Of a stretch of DNA of 64,000 bases, positions 36,608-47,797 are shown one piece after another (the first letter of the stretch is position 1; each line of letters opens with the position of its first letter). The DNA comes from Zanthoxylum bungeanum (Eukaryota; Streptophyta; Magnoliopsida; Sapindales; Rutaceae), in the NCBI GenBank assembly GCA_019454045.1, contig SKCR01032776.1, forward strand, positions 357,745 through 421,744. Direction: 5' to 3'. The position numbers and the translations under genes are program-made. The notes beneath the pieces were generated by a model. The model was not told the origin of the DNA, did no database searches, and saw nothing but the letters and a program-made list of their open reading frames with translations.

Positions 36608-36841
36608 TGAAGCCGAATTTTCAGATTTCAATTCATATTTCTTCTATGTAATTCCTTAAGAATACTAAGAAGATTGTATCTTGCTTGTTTTTTTTATAGC
36701 TTTCAGTATTTAATTTCAGCTTTCGCACTTTCTTTTCTTTACTTTTCATTCTTTACTTTCTGCAATTTACTTTTACGCACAATACTTTCATTTCTTTACT
36801 TTTCAGTAATGATGAGGTAACTCTCCCCCTACTGGGGTAAG

Positions 36842-37135
36842 AGGTAAAGCTTTTATTACTAATATTTAGATTAATCTCCCTTAAATATAATATATAAACT
36901 AGTTAAAACCTGACTTAATGAGGATACCGCACTATTGGTCGGTTGGTAATTATTGAAATTGGTTTTAACCTGACTAAATTGGATACCGCCTGATTGGTCG
37001 GTTGACAATTTATTATTAATTTTACTTAATGAGGATATAGCCTATATGGCTGGTTGGTAATTATCACGTAAAGTTAATAAATTACATTAAGGGAGATATC
37101 TAAAATAGTAGTGATAAAAGTGAATCCTTTAACCT
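36842..37135. repeat. Imperfect inverted repeat enclosing three 50-60-bp direct repeats
   Basis: The left arm at about 36842-36884 and right arm at about 37087-37135 are imperfect inverted copies, most clearly ctcccttaa against ttaagggag. Between them, repeats with acttaatgaggata ... attggtcggttggtaatt start near 36907, 36967 and 37020. Confidence 0.65.
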
Positions 37136-38144
37136 CAGCACTTTCTTTTATTTGTAATTTTATATTTTTACCTTTCAGCATTTACTTTCAGTATTTACTT
37201 TCAGTATTTATTTTTCAGCATTTTACTTTTCGTCATTTACTTTTCAGCATTGAATTTCCAGCAATTTAATTTATGTATTTTATTTTATTTAATTTTTTAC
37301 GAGCCCTAGTTATGACTTATAACTAAGTCAATTATCTGGATAGATAACCCTTTAATAGATTTCCTTACAGGATAAGAATATACCTGTCGGGCGGGGGTAG
37401 CCATAATTGGAACTTAATCTTAATGAATTCCGATAACTTGGATAACATAGGAATATGATTAATTGGGTTACACTGGTGTAGGCACTTTATTTTTGCATGT
37501 GAGTCCCTATGATGAGTCTCATCTGGAGACACTACCTTTTTAGTTAAGGATATTGCGGGAAACGGTCGTCAGAATGGAATCGGTGTTTCATTAGATTTTT
37601 ATTCACTTGTTTAGCTCCAAGCTCGCTCGTTGGACCTCCGTTTTAAAGCATCTTTAGCCTAAAAAATCCAGAACCATTTAACCTTGGCCCAAACCCACTC
37701 ACCAAACCAACACAACACCTAGCTTACCAAGACAAAGTTCACGCCCACACCCACCTAGGCCCACACGCCCATGGCCTCTAAAATACACCCAAATTAAATT
37801 AAATATTAATTAAATTAAATATTAACTAAATAAAATATTAATTAAGTCATTTACCAAATTAAATAAGACATAAAATATAATTATACCAAATTAAAATATT
37901 GTAACTTCCTAATCCAAAATATCATATACTAAATTAAAGAGATGTTATGCCTAATTAAAATCAATCATAACCAATTAAATACATTGTATTCCTAAACCAA
38001 GCAAATCAAATATTCAACATTCCTAATTCACCAAAATTTGTCCCCCCTCAATCCATTGATTTCCTTATCCAACACCAAATCAAATCCTCTCTTTAATGCC
38101 AAAATCCATTCCTTGTGAGACAAGGAGAAGCCCTATCCCTTCTC

Positions 38145-38152
38145 TATATAAA
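38145..38152 (+). promoter_or_regulatory. Candidate TATA box of the G1 LTR
   Basis: TATATAAA after a C/T-rich stretch (cccttctc), followed by G-poor sequence. This would put transcription start near 38175-38185 and give a long R-U5. Confidence 0.5.
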
Positions 38153-39248
38153 CAACACTTTTCCAAGCCTTCCTCCTCTCGAAGCTCTCCCATTCACGCA
38201 TGTAACAAAACTGCCATTCACTCAAGAAAATAACCCTAAACACATTCACGCATTCCCTCTCTCTCCTCCCAACAAGCCACGGCAACCCTTCGATCAGCCC
38301 TTAATCGCCTAACTGCTAGCCTTCACGCCCAGCTCACGTCCCTCAGCACACACTAAAGGCCCTCATGAAAACATCGACATAGCCCTCATGCTTGCCACCT
38401 TCACGCACTCACAAAACCCAGCTACAAACACTAGTCGGCAATACACACAAACCCTAATCACAAAGCCAATAGTCCACTGCCTAACATTGCAATTAACACA
38501 CACAGCCACGCCCTTGACTTGCCTCATGCATCTCTCAATACACGGCACCTACACTAAAGACGCACACAGCCCCACTCAAGATAATAACCTGCCCTCTCGG
38601 CCAGCCTTCAATGCAACAAGTATTCACCACAAAGCCAACATCCCCCTAGCCTTCATCATCTCACGTAACAAATACACTTCATCATCCCAGTCATAAACCA
38701 TAATCACACAGCCTAAAAACATTCCCCAAACTACCCTTAAAACTATCCCGAAACAGCACCCTTAAATCACCCCGAAAATAATCCAGAAAACACTTAAAAC
38801 GGACCAATAAACCACCCAAAAATAGTGAGCAAGCAACCCCAAACAAAATACCCCAAAACAATCCCCTAAACACCCAAAACAGTAGCTTTGAAGACCTGAA
38901 ATAGTAAGCAGGAAAAACAGAGGAAACGGCAGCAAAACAGAGGTCAAACAGTAAGCAAAACAGCAAAACAGTGAGCTAAGACGCTAAACTAGTGAATCAG
39001 AGAAGTTGAGGAGCTTTAACCCTTCCGATCTCCGTGAAACGTAAGTCCGAAAGTCGGCAAGAAAGGTTAGACCTGAGGGTATTTTCCACATTAATTTTCT
39101 GTTTTATTTTTATTATTTATTGAGTATTGTTCGCATGATTATTATGTTAAAATGCATGTTGTGGCCCTTGAGTAGATAAATATGCATGTATTACGAAATA
39201 TTGTATGTTGTGGCCTTGGAATAAAATGAAAGATGTGTCAACTCTCGC

Positions 39249-39345
39249 GGTATATCGGATGGAAACCCGGACATAAATTTTGTAGCCGATTCCGAATGGA
39301 CGATAGTATGATCTGTACTCGGGATACAACTCCACGTACCGCTTG
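39249..39345 (+). repeat. 97-bp direct repeat, copy 1
   Basis: It starts ggtatatcggatggaaaccc and is about 90 percent identical by eye to 40460-40556. The two copies bracket the tandem array. Confidence 0.85.
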
Positions 39346-39435
39346 AGTAAACAGCACATTCTTTTGTTTTATGTTGCTTTGATTTACTTGTTATTTGTCA
39401 TTTAAATTCCGCACGTTATTTGTTTATGCCTGATG

Positions 39436-40260
39436 TGATCGAGCTCATGGGCTTAATAAGTTGAATTAAGGGTCCCCTATTTTGAGGGGTTAAAATCCTT
39501 TATCACGATGCTTTGCCGCGCCGATTGATGTATATTCGGTTGAATGTAAGATGTGTTCAATCGGGTATACGAAGCCGATATTATGGTCTTTATTTTTTAT
39601 ATACATTGCGTTAATTGCGCATGGGCTTAGTAAGTGCGATGAAAGGTCCTCTAATTAAAGAGGTTAAAATCCTTTACCACGATAATTCGTCGCGCCGGAT
39701 ATCTTTGTATTCACTTTTTTTTTATATATATGCGTTGTGTTAATTGCGCATGGGCTTAGTAAGTGTGATGAAAGGTCCTCTAATTGAAGAGGTTAAAATC
39801 CGTTACCACGATGCTTCGCCGCGCCGAATATCTTTGTATTCACTTTTGTTTTATATATATACGTTGTGTTAATTGCGCATGGGCTTAGTAAGTGCAATGA
39901 AAGGTCCTCTAATTGAAGAGGTTAAAATCCTTTACCATGATGCTTCGCCGCGCCGGATATCTTTGTATTTACTTTTGTTTCATATATATGCATTGCATTA
40001 ATTGCGCATGGGCTTAGTAAGTGCGATGAAAGGTCCTCTAATTGAAGAGGTTAAAATCATTTACCATGATGCTTTGCCGCACCGAATAAGGTGTATTCGA
40101 TTGAGTGTGAGATGTGTTCAATTAGATACGCGCCCGATATCATTTTCTTTACTTTATATATGCATTTTATTATGTGCGCATGTGCTTAATAAGTGGGATT
40201 AAAGGTCCTCTATATCGAGGGGTTAAAAGTCTTTACCACGATGTTTTGTCGTGCTTCTTG
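39436..40260 (+). repeat. Tandem repeat array in the G1 LTR (129-bp and about 173-bp units)
   Basis: Six units, anchored on the gcgcatgggcttag word and its variants, begin near 39436, 39611, 39740, 39869, 39998 and 40170. Units 2-4 are exactly 129 bp; units 1 and 5 are about 173 bp because of a 44-bp extra piece containing gatgtgttcaat. Each holds a small hairpin, CCTCT/AGAGG or CCCCT/AGGGG. Confidence 0.9.
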
Positions 40261-40459
40261 CCATGGCATTTATCTTTTAGCACATCATTGCTCTATTCAC
40301 GCATGTATTATGAAATCCCATATAGTCATCCTTATCTTTGTACGCATCATAATGAAAAGCACATTTATTCCATTGGTTGCATCATTTACCTTAGTCTTGG
40401 CTTAACGTATTACAATCCATATATCCATGTTATGATAGCATTTGAGTATTATTTCTTGT

Positions 40460-40556
40460 GGTATATCGGATGGAAACCCAGACATAAATTCCGTAGCCGA
40501 TTCCGAATGGACGGTAGTGCGGTCTGTACTTGGGATACAATTCCACGTACCACTTG
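40460..40556 (+). repeat. 97-bp direct repeat, copy 2
   Basis: Partner of 39249-39345, about 1.2 kb downstream. Differences are mostly transitions. Confidence 0.85.
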
Positions 40557-41200
40557 GAAAAGTGCTCACATGTGTGTTTGTGTCCATATAAGTTATCTTC
40601 TTTTGCACCACGTCATAGCATGCTTACTTTAATGCCTAATTGCATCCTTAATTTTCTTTTTGCATTATGTACTTAGTTGACTCTTGTTTATGCTTCCGCA
40701 CGTATAAGTATGATATGTCTATGAAATCAAATGTTCGCCATTATTTGATTCGCTTTTATGTGTGCTTGCGTGGTTAGTGTGTGTTTGTGTTTCCATGAAT
40801 ACAATATGCCAATGAAGTTGTATGTTCGTTGCTACTTTGACGTACTTTCAAGCATGCAATCTTAGATGTATGATATATGAAAATTTAGGTGTAAGTTTTA
40901 TTTTTGCACATATGAACTTAGAAGCATGATACTCTTGGAAATAAGTGTTACTTAAGCTTGATTAAATTATTAAACAAATCCTTTCATTACAAGTGACATA
41001 AGTAAGGGACCATTCCGAACCCAATGGTTTGAGGTCTTCCCTTGCGAGGGGTGAGTGCGACCTTAAATCTCATTTTCCCGGTTTAGACCGGGTGGCGACT
41101 CCATTATTCTCCGGTTTAGTCTCACGTGGCTACTCCGTACTCCCGAATAGGCCACGAACCTAGAACAGCATGCGTCCCCCAGTTCCCGTGTCCCACAGTC

Positions 41201-41218
41201 TGGCGACTCCACTGGGGA
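41201..41218 (+). other. G1 primer binding site (Arg-tRNA-like)
   Basis: tggcgactccactgggga three bases after the LTR end. Ogre/Tat elements are known to use Arg-tRNA primers with this kind of wording. The first 11 bases also occur at 41093-41103, and a variant at 41127-41137, inside the LTR end. Confidence 0.75.
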
Positions 41219-42287
41219 TAGAGAATCGGCCCCGAAATATTATCTTGTAATGTTTGGATTTATGTTCTAATTGACCGTGTCTATAGTGGATAAAATGGGG
41301 GTTTAATCAAAGGCATTTTTAGGCTAGGTAATGGTTTGGTGTCTTCCTTCATTCACTACCTTTCTAGAAGCGAAAGCTGTGAAGGCACCTATATAGCCAT
41401 CTACCCGTAGCCTATTGTGATGGACTAATTTGGAGGACTTGTTGTTTATTCCTTTCACCAATCAATAAGAGCCTAAGAGGCTATGGTACTTAAGAGAGCC
41501 TCGCTCCACCCTCCCTCTAGGGAATCTACAATGGGAAATCCATTTGACAGTCAGTCACACCATAGCTCATTGGCACATACCTTAGTGTATAAAAAAGGGT
41601 GAGCTCACTTGGTCCCTCGAACCCTTGATTGGGGAGACCTAGTTGTGGGCCATCATTCGCCGGTGAGAGCCTTTGTCTACACTCTTGCGAACCCACCCAT
41701 AGATCGGGGTTGTATGGTTAAAGTAACAATTATTTCCTTGAGTATGTGCTTGTGGACCATCCTCATTTAGATTCAGTTGGACTATTGTCAGAAATGCGAA
41801 CTTGCTGGGCCATTAAAATTGGGGCGAGTTCGTACCTTATGACCATTAGGCCCAAAGCTTCTGAAATGTTGATGGGCAATTCTATAGAAATCATTGTTTT
41901 ATGTTTGCATTATCTTTCTTTTATGCTTGTGTTTGGGAACATCGTCGTTTGGATCCATTTGGACCATTTGTCATGGGATATGGGCTTGTTGGGCCATTTA
42001 AACTGGGACAAGAACGTATTTTATGACGATTGGGCCAAAGGCTTCTAAGTGATTGATGGGCCACTTTGTGCTTGTGTTCGGAACATTACCATTTGGAATT
42101 AGTTTGGCTCCTTGCCATGAGATGTGAACTCGTTGGGCCATTTAAACTGGGACGAGTTCACTCCTATGACAGTTAGCCCAAAAGCTTCTAAAATGATAAC
42201 AGGCCGATTTGTCGGAAAATTTTAGTTGATTTAGTATGTTATATATGTTACATGCATCTCATGCACCTCATACATACATATATCATG
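41219..42287 (+). other. G1 leader with three repeated hairpins
   Basis: No gene. Three repeats of roughly 130 bp (about 41755-41880, 41934-42063 and 42079-42210) each contain a stem with an 18-nt loop, tgggccatttaaactggg. The stems are at 41797-41805/41824-41832, 41985-41989/42008-42012 and 42124-42133/42152-42161. The remainder (41219-41750) shows nothing I can name. Confidence 0.8.
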
Positions 42288-43653
42288 TTAACACCTTCTA
42301 TGTCTCAAAAAGACATCATAGATACCGTTTGGGTTAGAGAAGAGACAAGACTCACTAAAAGAACAGTAACAAGCATGAGTGAATCCAGTAATGAGGTATC
42401 CCATATGGATCAGTTAGAGAATGGTTTCGCCAAGATTACCGAACAGTTGCAAGCCTTGACTACCGCCATGGCAAATATGGATGTACCTCGTGCTGGGGGA
42501 AATTATGAGAATGTGAGGCGCGAGGAGCCTCTGAATAGGTTGGGGGATTATATCCCCACTTTTGATGATGACATGGCAGAGTATGCAACATGCAGAGTGA
42601 TTAGGTCTCAGGCAGAATTTCAGAAGCTCTGGGATCAGGTTGAAACAGTTACCCGCAAAAAGAGGGGTAAACATGAAGAGCTGTTAAATTATGAGGCAAT
42701 GACCTTCGGAGAACAGCTGCCAGCTCAGTTTAAAATGCCCGACATGGCCAAGTTTAATGGGAATGGAGACCCGAGAGTCCATTTGCAGTAATATGTCTCA
42801 GTCATGAGTTCAGTGGGCCTATCACAGCGCCAGGTCCAAAAGATTTGGGATGTCACTCGAGGAGGCACATGTGGTTTCGTATCATAGCCTTGAGAATAAG
42901 GTTAAGGAATATTAGAGAGAACTAGCTGATGCTTTTCTGAAGCAATATGTTACAGACTTAGAGATTGACTTGTCACTCCGTGATTTGGAGATCACTAAAC
43001 AGAAGCCAGAGGAAAGTTTCAAAGAGTATGTGGATCGCTGGAGAAGCCAGCTTTTGAAAATGCAGACTCAGCCTTCAGAGAAAGACCAAATTAAGATGAT
43101 TATCCAGGGCACCAAGCCCTCTATTTATGGTAAGCTGAGGAGGATGACCTCCATTATTACTGATTTCCGACAGTTGAGAGAGACTGTTATGGATATTGAA
43201 GAAGAGGAGGCTGAAAACAGAAAGTTTTATGGCCAGAATAGAAGAACTTTTGCCCCCTTTTGGGGGGCATTCTGAGACTAAACCCGCTACTGCCGAGGTT
43301 GCTGCCATCAAGAACTGGCATTCCTCTAACTTGGGGAAGCAGTTATCTAAGGTGCTTGAGAAGTTGAAGGGACAATGACTCCTAAAACCCTTAGAGACTA
43401 AACCACTTCCAGATCCTATACCACCCAACCTTGACCTAAGCTTGTATTGTCACTTCCATCAGAGGAGAGGCCACGAAACTAACAACTGCACCCGACTTAG
43501 GCATGAAATCCAAAACCTCATCGATGCTCACAAAATACCTGACCTAGAGAAAGAACAACCCAACACATATTGGAACCCCCTACCAAATTACCACTCTATT
43601 CCACCACCCACCTACATGATCAACTCTGGATTGCCCGAAACTTTTGTCCTCCA
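42288..43653 (+). pseudogene. gag: G1 gag (gypsy Tat/Ogre type), broken
   Basis: The start could be the ATG at 42288 or 42300; an upstream in-frame ATG at 42252 is less likely. The first open part ends at a TAA at 42789-42791 in place of Gln. A frameshift lies near 42835-42850 and a Trp to TAG change near 42915. The next open part at 42970-43275 carries the capsid pattern LADAFLKQY (just upstream), ESFKEYVDRWR and IKMIIQGTKPSIYGKLRR, and ends near homopolymers at 43250. The knuckle CHFHQRRGHETNNC with RLRHEIQNLID follows at 43447-43540, a form typical of Tat/Ogre Gag. M3 interrupts it at 43654. Confidence 0.85.
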
Positions 43654-45698
43654 TGTTGAGTTTCAATCAAGTCCCAAGATCATAAATCATGCATAAAAAC
43701 GAGTGAATACACTTCAAAGGAGATGCGGAATAAACTCACATTGAACGGGTTTTGATGAAATGAAGAACAAGTTGCGTTTTTGCCTCCCTCCAAGCTCGGC
43801 AATAGCTTCCTCATGCAGTGGACTGCTCGGTTGGGGGCTGTTTTGAGGATCCAATAATCGGCCATGAAAGACTCCATGGAAGCTCAAAGCTTCAAGCTTT
43901 CCAAGCTCACAAATTCGTTTCCCTATCACCATAATATAAACCATGTGTGTGCTAGCACTACTCTTCTTCATTTGCTTCTCAAAATTTCGGTCAAACAAGA
44001 AAATTTTGGAGAGAAGAAATCGGCAGTGAAGCCGTGAATCAGAGGGAGAAGAAAAGAGAGGGAAAAGAAGAAGACCGTATGTCTTGCATGTGAGAGAGAG
44101 AAGATAAAGCTTTAATATATATGTTTATTATATTTACCAAGTAAATTAAATAAAACACATATATATTACTTTAATTCAAAAGTCAAAAAGTAAAAAGCAA
44201 CTGTTGCTTTTTCAACTTCTACATCAATCACTCTAATCAAGTGACAACATGTCATATCACTCAAGTGACATTTGATTTGACGCTTGATGTGACTAGCGAT
44301 TTGACGCAACGATTTGACTTGCGTGCCGCACTCGAATTCGAAATGCGAATGCGCTCGCAAATAACCCGGGCTCGGGTTCGCTAATTCCAAATTAACGAAT
44401 TTTCCATCGCGTCGTAATTAAATGATTACGCCTAGCGAAATCACTATTCACGTCGCTAACGAATTAAAATCTAATTTTAATTCCGCGTCGAAATCCAATT
44501 TCTAATAATATATCAAATATATTATTTTATCGATTAATTCCAAATTAATCGTTCTCTCTCTTTTAATTAATATTTTATCCCAGATAAATATTCTCCGCAG
44601 TTAATCCCAGATTAATTTTCTCTCTCTTCTAATTAATCCTAGATTAATTAAGTGCGAGTTATACATCATCGGTGAATCTTCAGGAAGCGACCCATGAGAT
44701 CTCCGAATATGTTGGCAGTAAATACGGTCGTCGGATTATCCGAACACGTAAGTACCTCGTACTACGTTTATACCGATTTACAAGACAAGGTTGGCTTCTA
44801 GCAAGCGCCATGCCTACCCAATTCTCCAGAAATATTCTTACAGGAATATATAGATCTTTATCAAGCGTAGTATACCGTAGTATTGTGTATATCGGCCCAG
44901 TATCGGATAGTCACGTGCTAGGCTGGGGCTGGATAAGAGTCTGCCCCTTCCGAAGCACATGTCGGATGTCTGGTAACTAGTCTCTATAATCGGATATCAT
45001 GACCTGGTCACAATATCCTGATTGGTTGCGCAACACTTAAGAGCACTAATACCATATCCTGCGTGACATCATCTCCAATATGACTGAAGTGATACTTCCG
45101 TCTTGACATCACACCCAATACACTACGACTCTCTGATAAACCCATAAGTGGTGTACGCAGAACCGGTTAAAGCCCTGTACCACCAAGACCAAAGTCTATC
45201 GATTATCGTAAGTATTAGCGATGCAAGTCTCAGGTTAAGACTATACACACCTACCTTGATTTCGGCCTCCCAGAGACCACATAGTCATAATACCAATGGG
45301 ATTCCGAGGGGTCTATCCAGAGCGAAGCTGTTTCCCGTACCTCGGTGAAACACGGCCTCCTATCGCACTTGCATAAGTATCCAATACTTATATATATGAG
45401 AATATGCCGTTGTGCCCTCACAACGCGCACAAGTGCAATACTAGCCTATTCTGCATTATCGATGTCCTGTCTCGATAATACTCGGCTAGGGATATTTAAT
45501 GATTAATCCTTCGGGGATTGATACTGTCTCATATCATTCTCAATCCAGGAACTAATCATATGGACCTCTCTTCATTTATACATTTATGGTGATCTAATCA
45601 CAAATGATGAGAGTGCAATTTCCTTGTCACATAGTTAATTTGTACAACAACACCGTGATCTGTACAAATAGTGACGGTATGGGTCATTTTGTCCAACA
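43654..45698 (-). repeat. M3 3' LTR (2,045 bp)
   Basis: It begins tgttgagtttcaatc after ctcca (43649-43653) and ends ttttgtccaaca, followed by the polypurine-tract complement. It is closest in wording to the M2 LTR. The hairpin array lies at about 44460-44650. Confidence 0.93.
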
Positions 45699-45712
45699 AT
45701 CTCCCACTTGGC
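45699..45712 (-). other. M3 polypurine tract
   Basis: Minus-strand gccaagtgggagat directly before the LTR, identical to P1 although the neighbouring pol stop region has changed. Confidence 0.8.
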
Positions 45713-47797
45713 ACATAGCCAGTCACTCGAGTGTCTAACACCCGAACTATGTACGGTTCGCTCAATTGCTGAGGAAAGGTTTTCGTCAATGGATTTGCGT
45801 AATTATCTTCTGACGCGATTTATACGATCATCACATCGCCACGATGTATGATCCGAACGAATCAGATGATATAGAAGTATATATCTGGATCGTCGATGAG
45901 ACTTTAATTTCCTTAGCCTGTGCTGACGCCTAGCTCAGCTGCTAAAAAGAACTATATCTAATTTAATTAGATTTATTATCGATCCAATGCTTCTATTGCT
46001 GCCTCAGCTGCAGCAATAATCCGCATTTGTTGTTAATTCGGCAACAGTTATCTTGCTCGGAATATTTCCAGCTCACTTTCCCAGTGTTCAAACTTTTATA
46101 GTACCGCAATATTTACCGGTTTGGAAACTTGCAGCAGTGATCCTAGTCACTTCAAGTTCTCCATCTCCATAGTTTAAGACAACATCTTTAGTTCTCTCAG
46201 ATACTAACAGATGTTCTTAATCTTCAATCCAGTGACTATCACTTGGATTGACCCGATTGTGACTCCATATGCTCGAAGCGTATGAGACACCAATACAAGT
46301 ACATTTTAAATGTACAATTTCCAGAGTGTTAACAACTCCAAATCTATCCCTGTAGATCTTTATTCCTTGAATAAAGGTTGTTACTCCCCAGAATTTTACG
46401 GAGAATTTCTATGAAGCCAAGCTTTCACCGATTGTTTTATGGGAATTTAATTATCAGTGATCTCCCACTAACCTCCTTATATACACAAGAATCATTTCGT
46501 TTTGAATAAATCATACTCCATTATGATTACATCAAAACGATAATTCCTAGAACCTATGCTTACTTCAATCCAAACATGGATCGAATAACCTGCAAACCTT
46601 GTTTGTCGTTATACAAATCGTTAGGATGTTGTAAGCATCTCCAAAAGGTTTCCTTTTCAGGAAAGCGATTTTGATCTGCAACTGACAAATTTCATAAATG
46701 AAATATGCAGTTATCGACAAGCATCTTCAAAATGGATTTACCATGGCAACAGGTAAAAGGTTGAATCGTTATTAACACAATGTTGATAACGATACCTTTC
46801 CGTCAAAAGCCCAGCTTTGTACGTTGGTATGTTGCCTTCCATGTATGTCTTCCTTGAAGACGTTTAATGTACCAATAGGCACAATGCCTTGTGGTACAAC
46901 AACTAGTATCCAAAATAGTTGTTATACATGGAATCCATTTCGGACTCATGGCACTTTGCCATAATAGGGAGTCGATACCTCGTATCACTTCCCAAAACGT
47001 AGTCGGTGGATATACCTTCATAAGATTGACATCTTTATGAGGTTAGATCAGAAACCCATAACCTAGGTTGTTTTCTGACTCTATCCGATCTACTCAGTTC
47101 TTGTGTATTCGAAGATTATGGTACAGTTTCATCATTGATGAACTATTTGTGTTCCATTAAGGACTTCGTGCCTAGAACAGTATTACTCCGATTTCATCGA
47201 GTATCACTATCCTCCCACTGACCACTGCATATCGGTATTCCTCTCAGAAAAAACGTTATGGTGAGCAACAATCACATTGTACTCATGTGAGATTTACAAG
47301 TACTATACTTAAGGTTTCCCTTAGGATAACCGATATTGGCACTTATCCAATTTGGGTCCTTAGTTTGGTATCATCCAAACGTTATGCCTGGCATACCCAA
47401 ATTATCAGGAATGAGAAACCTTGTTCTTCCCTGTTCATATCCTATATGACATCTGTCAAACAGATTTTATGGAACCTTATTCTAAATAAGTATTGCACTG
47501 TTAAAACTTATCCGTTGAAGGAAATGGTAGCTCAGAGCGACTCTTGATTAATCTTATCATGTCTAACATGATTCGGTTAATCCGTTCGGACATACCGTCA
47601 CTTTGACGTGTTCCTGGAGGAGTCCTCATTTGAAAGAATACTATACTCTTTCAAGTACATATGAAACTTACTGCTTAAGTATTTTCCAATACGGTCTTAC
47701 CGTGGCGGCATAATACTATAGCCGATCTGTTTGTCTATTTCGTGTCGAAACTCTAAAAGTTTCCGATTTGTGTTCTTCAAAAGAAACACATAACCAT
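45713..47797 (-). pseudogene. M3 pol remnant: RNase H, RT, part of integrase
   Basis: It aligns by eye with M2 7494-9430 and more weakly with P1 pol. It shares with M2 the joined words gcctgtgctgacgcctag near 45918, which mark loss of about 26 nt over the RNase H YCDNN block. The RT YVDD segment is missing near 46440. There are many stops. P2 enters at 47798, after accat (47793-47797), in the integrase region. Confidence 0.85.

Larger units (their letters stand above)
36372..37650. other. Unassigned LTR-like promoter and repeat region
   Basis: There is no gene here. 36376-36560 holds repeated bZIP/G-box-like words (tgacgtcagc, ccacgtcagc, ccacgtgtcagc). TATAAAT follows at 36601-36607. Then come T/C-rich arrays of tttacttttcag-like units at about 36710-36810 and 37140-37260, flanking a foldback with three internal repeats at 36842-37135. 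The promoter layout resembles the U3 of an LTR, but I could not find matching ends, so it may be part of the G1 LTR or another element into which P0 inserted. Confidence 0.5.
37651..41197 (+). repeat. G1 5' LTR (Tat/Ogre-type gypsy); left boundary uncertain
   Basis: The right end is fixed by ...tcccaca at 41197, followed by gtc and the primer site. The left end is not visible; about 37650 marks a change to G-poor A/C-rich sequence, and the LTR could begin as far left as 36376. It contains a TATATAAA box at 38145-38152, a 97-bp direct repeat (39249-39345 and 40460-40556) and six tandem repeats (39436-40260). Long LTRs are usual in Ogre/Tat elements. Open frames within it are low-complexity and not called as genes. 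Confidence 0.65.
36372..43653 (+). mobile_element. G1: Tat/Ogre-type Ty3/gypsy element, 5' part
   Basis: LTR end 41197, Arg-tRNA-like primer site 41201-41218, leader with three repeats, and gag with a C-x-F-H...G-H-x-T...C knuckle near 43450. It is cut by M3 at 43654, after ctcca (43649-43653), and must continue beyond 64000. The left limit is uncertain because 36372 to about 37650 may not belong to it. The rest of pol is not in the window. Confidence 0.7.

Noticed and set aside
38388..38966. Open frames of about 90-100 residues on both strands in the G1 LTR
   Set aside because: They come from low-complexity A/C-rich DNA, overlap on opposite strands and have no recognisable domain.
40174..40632. 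152-residue frame
   Set aside because: It crosses the last tandem unit and the 97-bp repeat of the LTR, with no family match.
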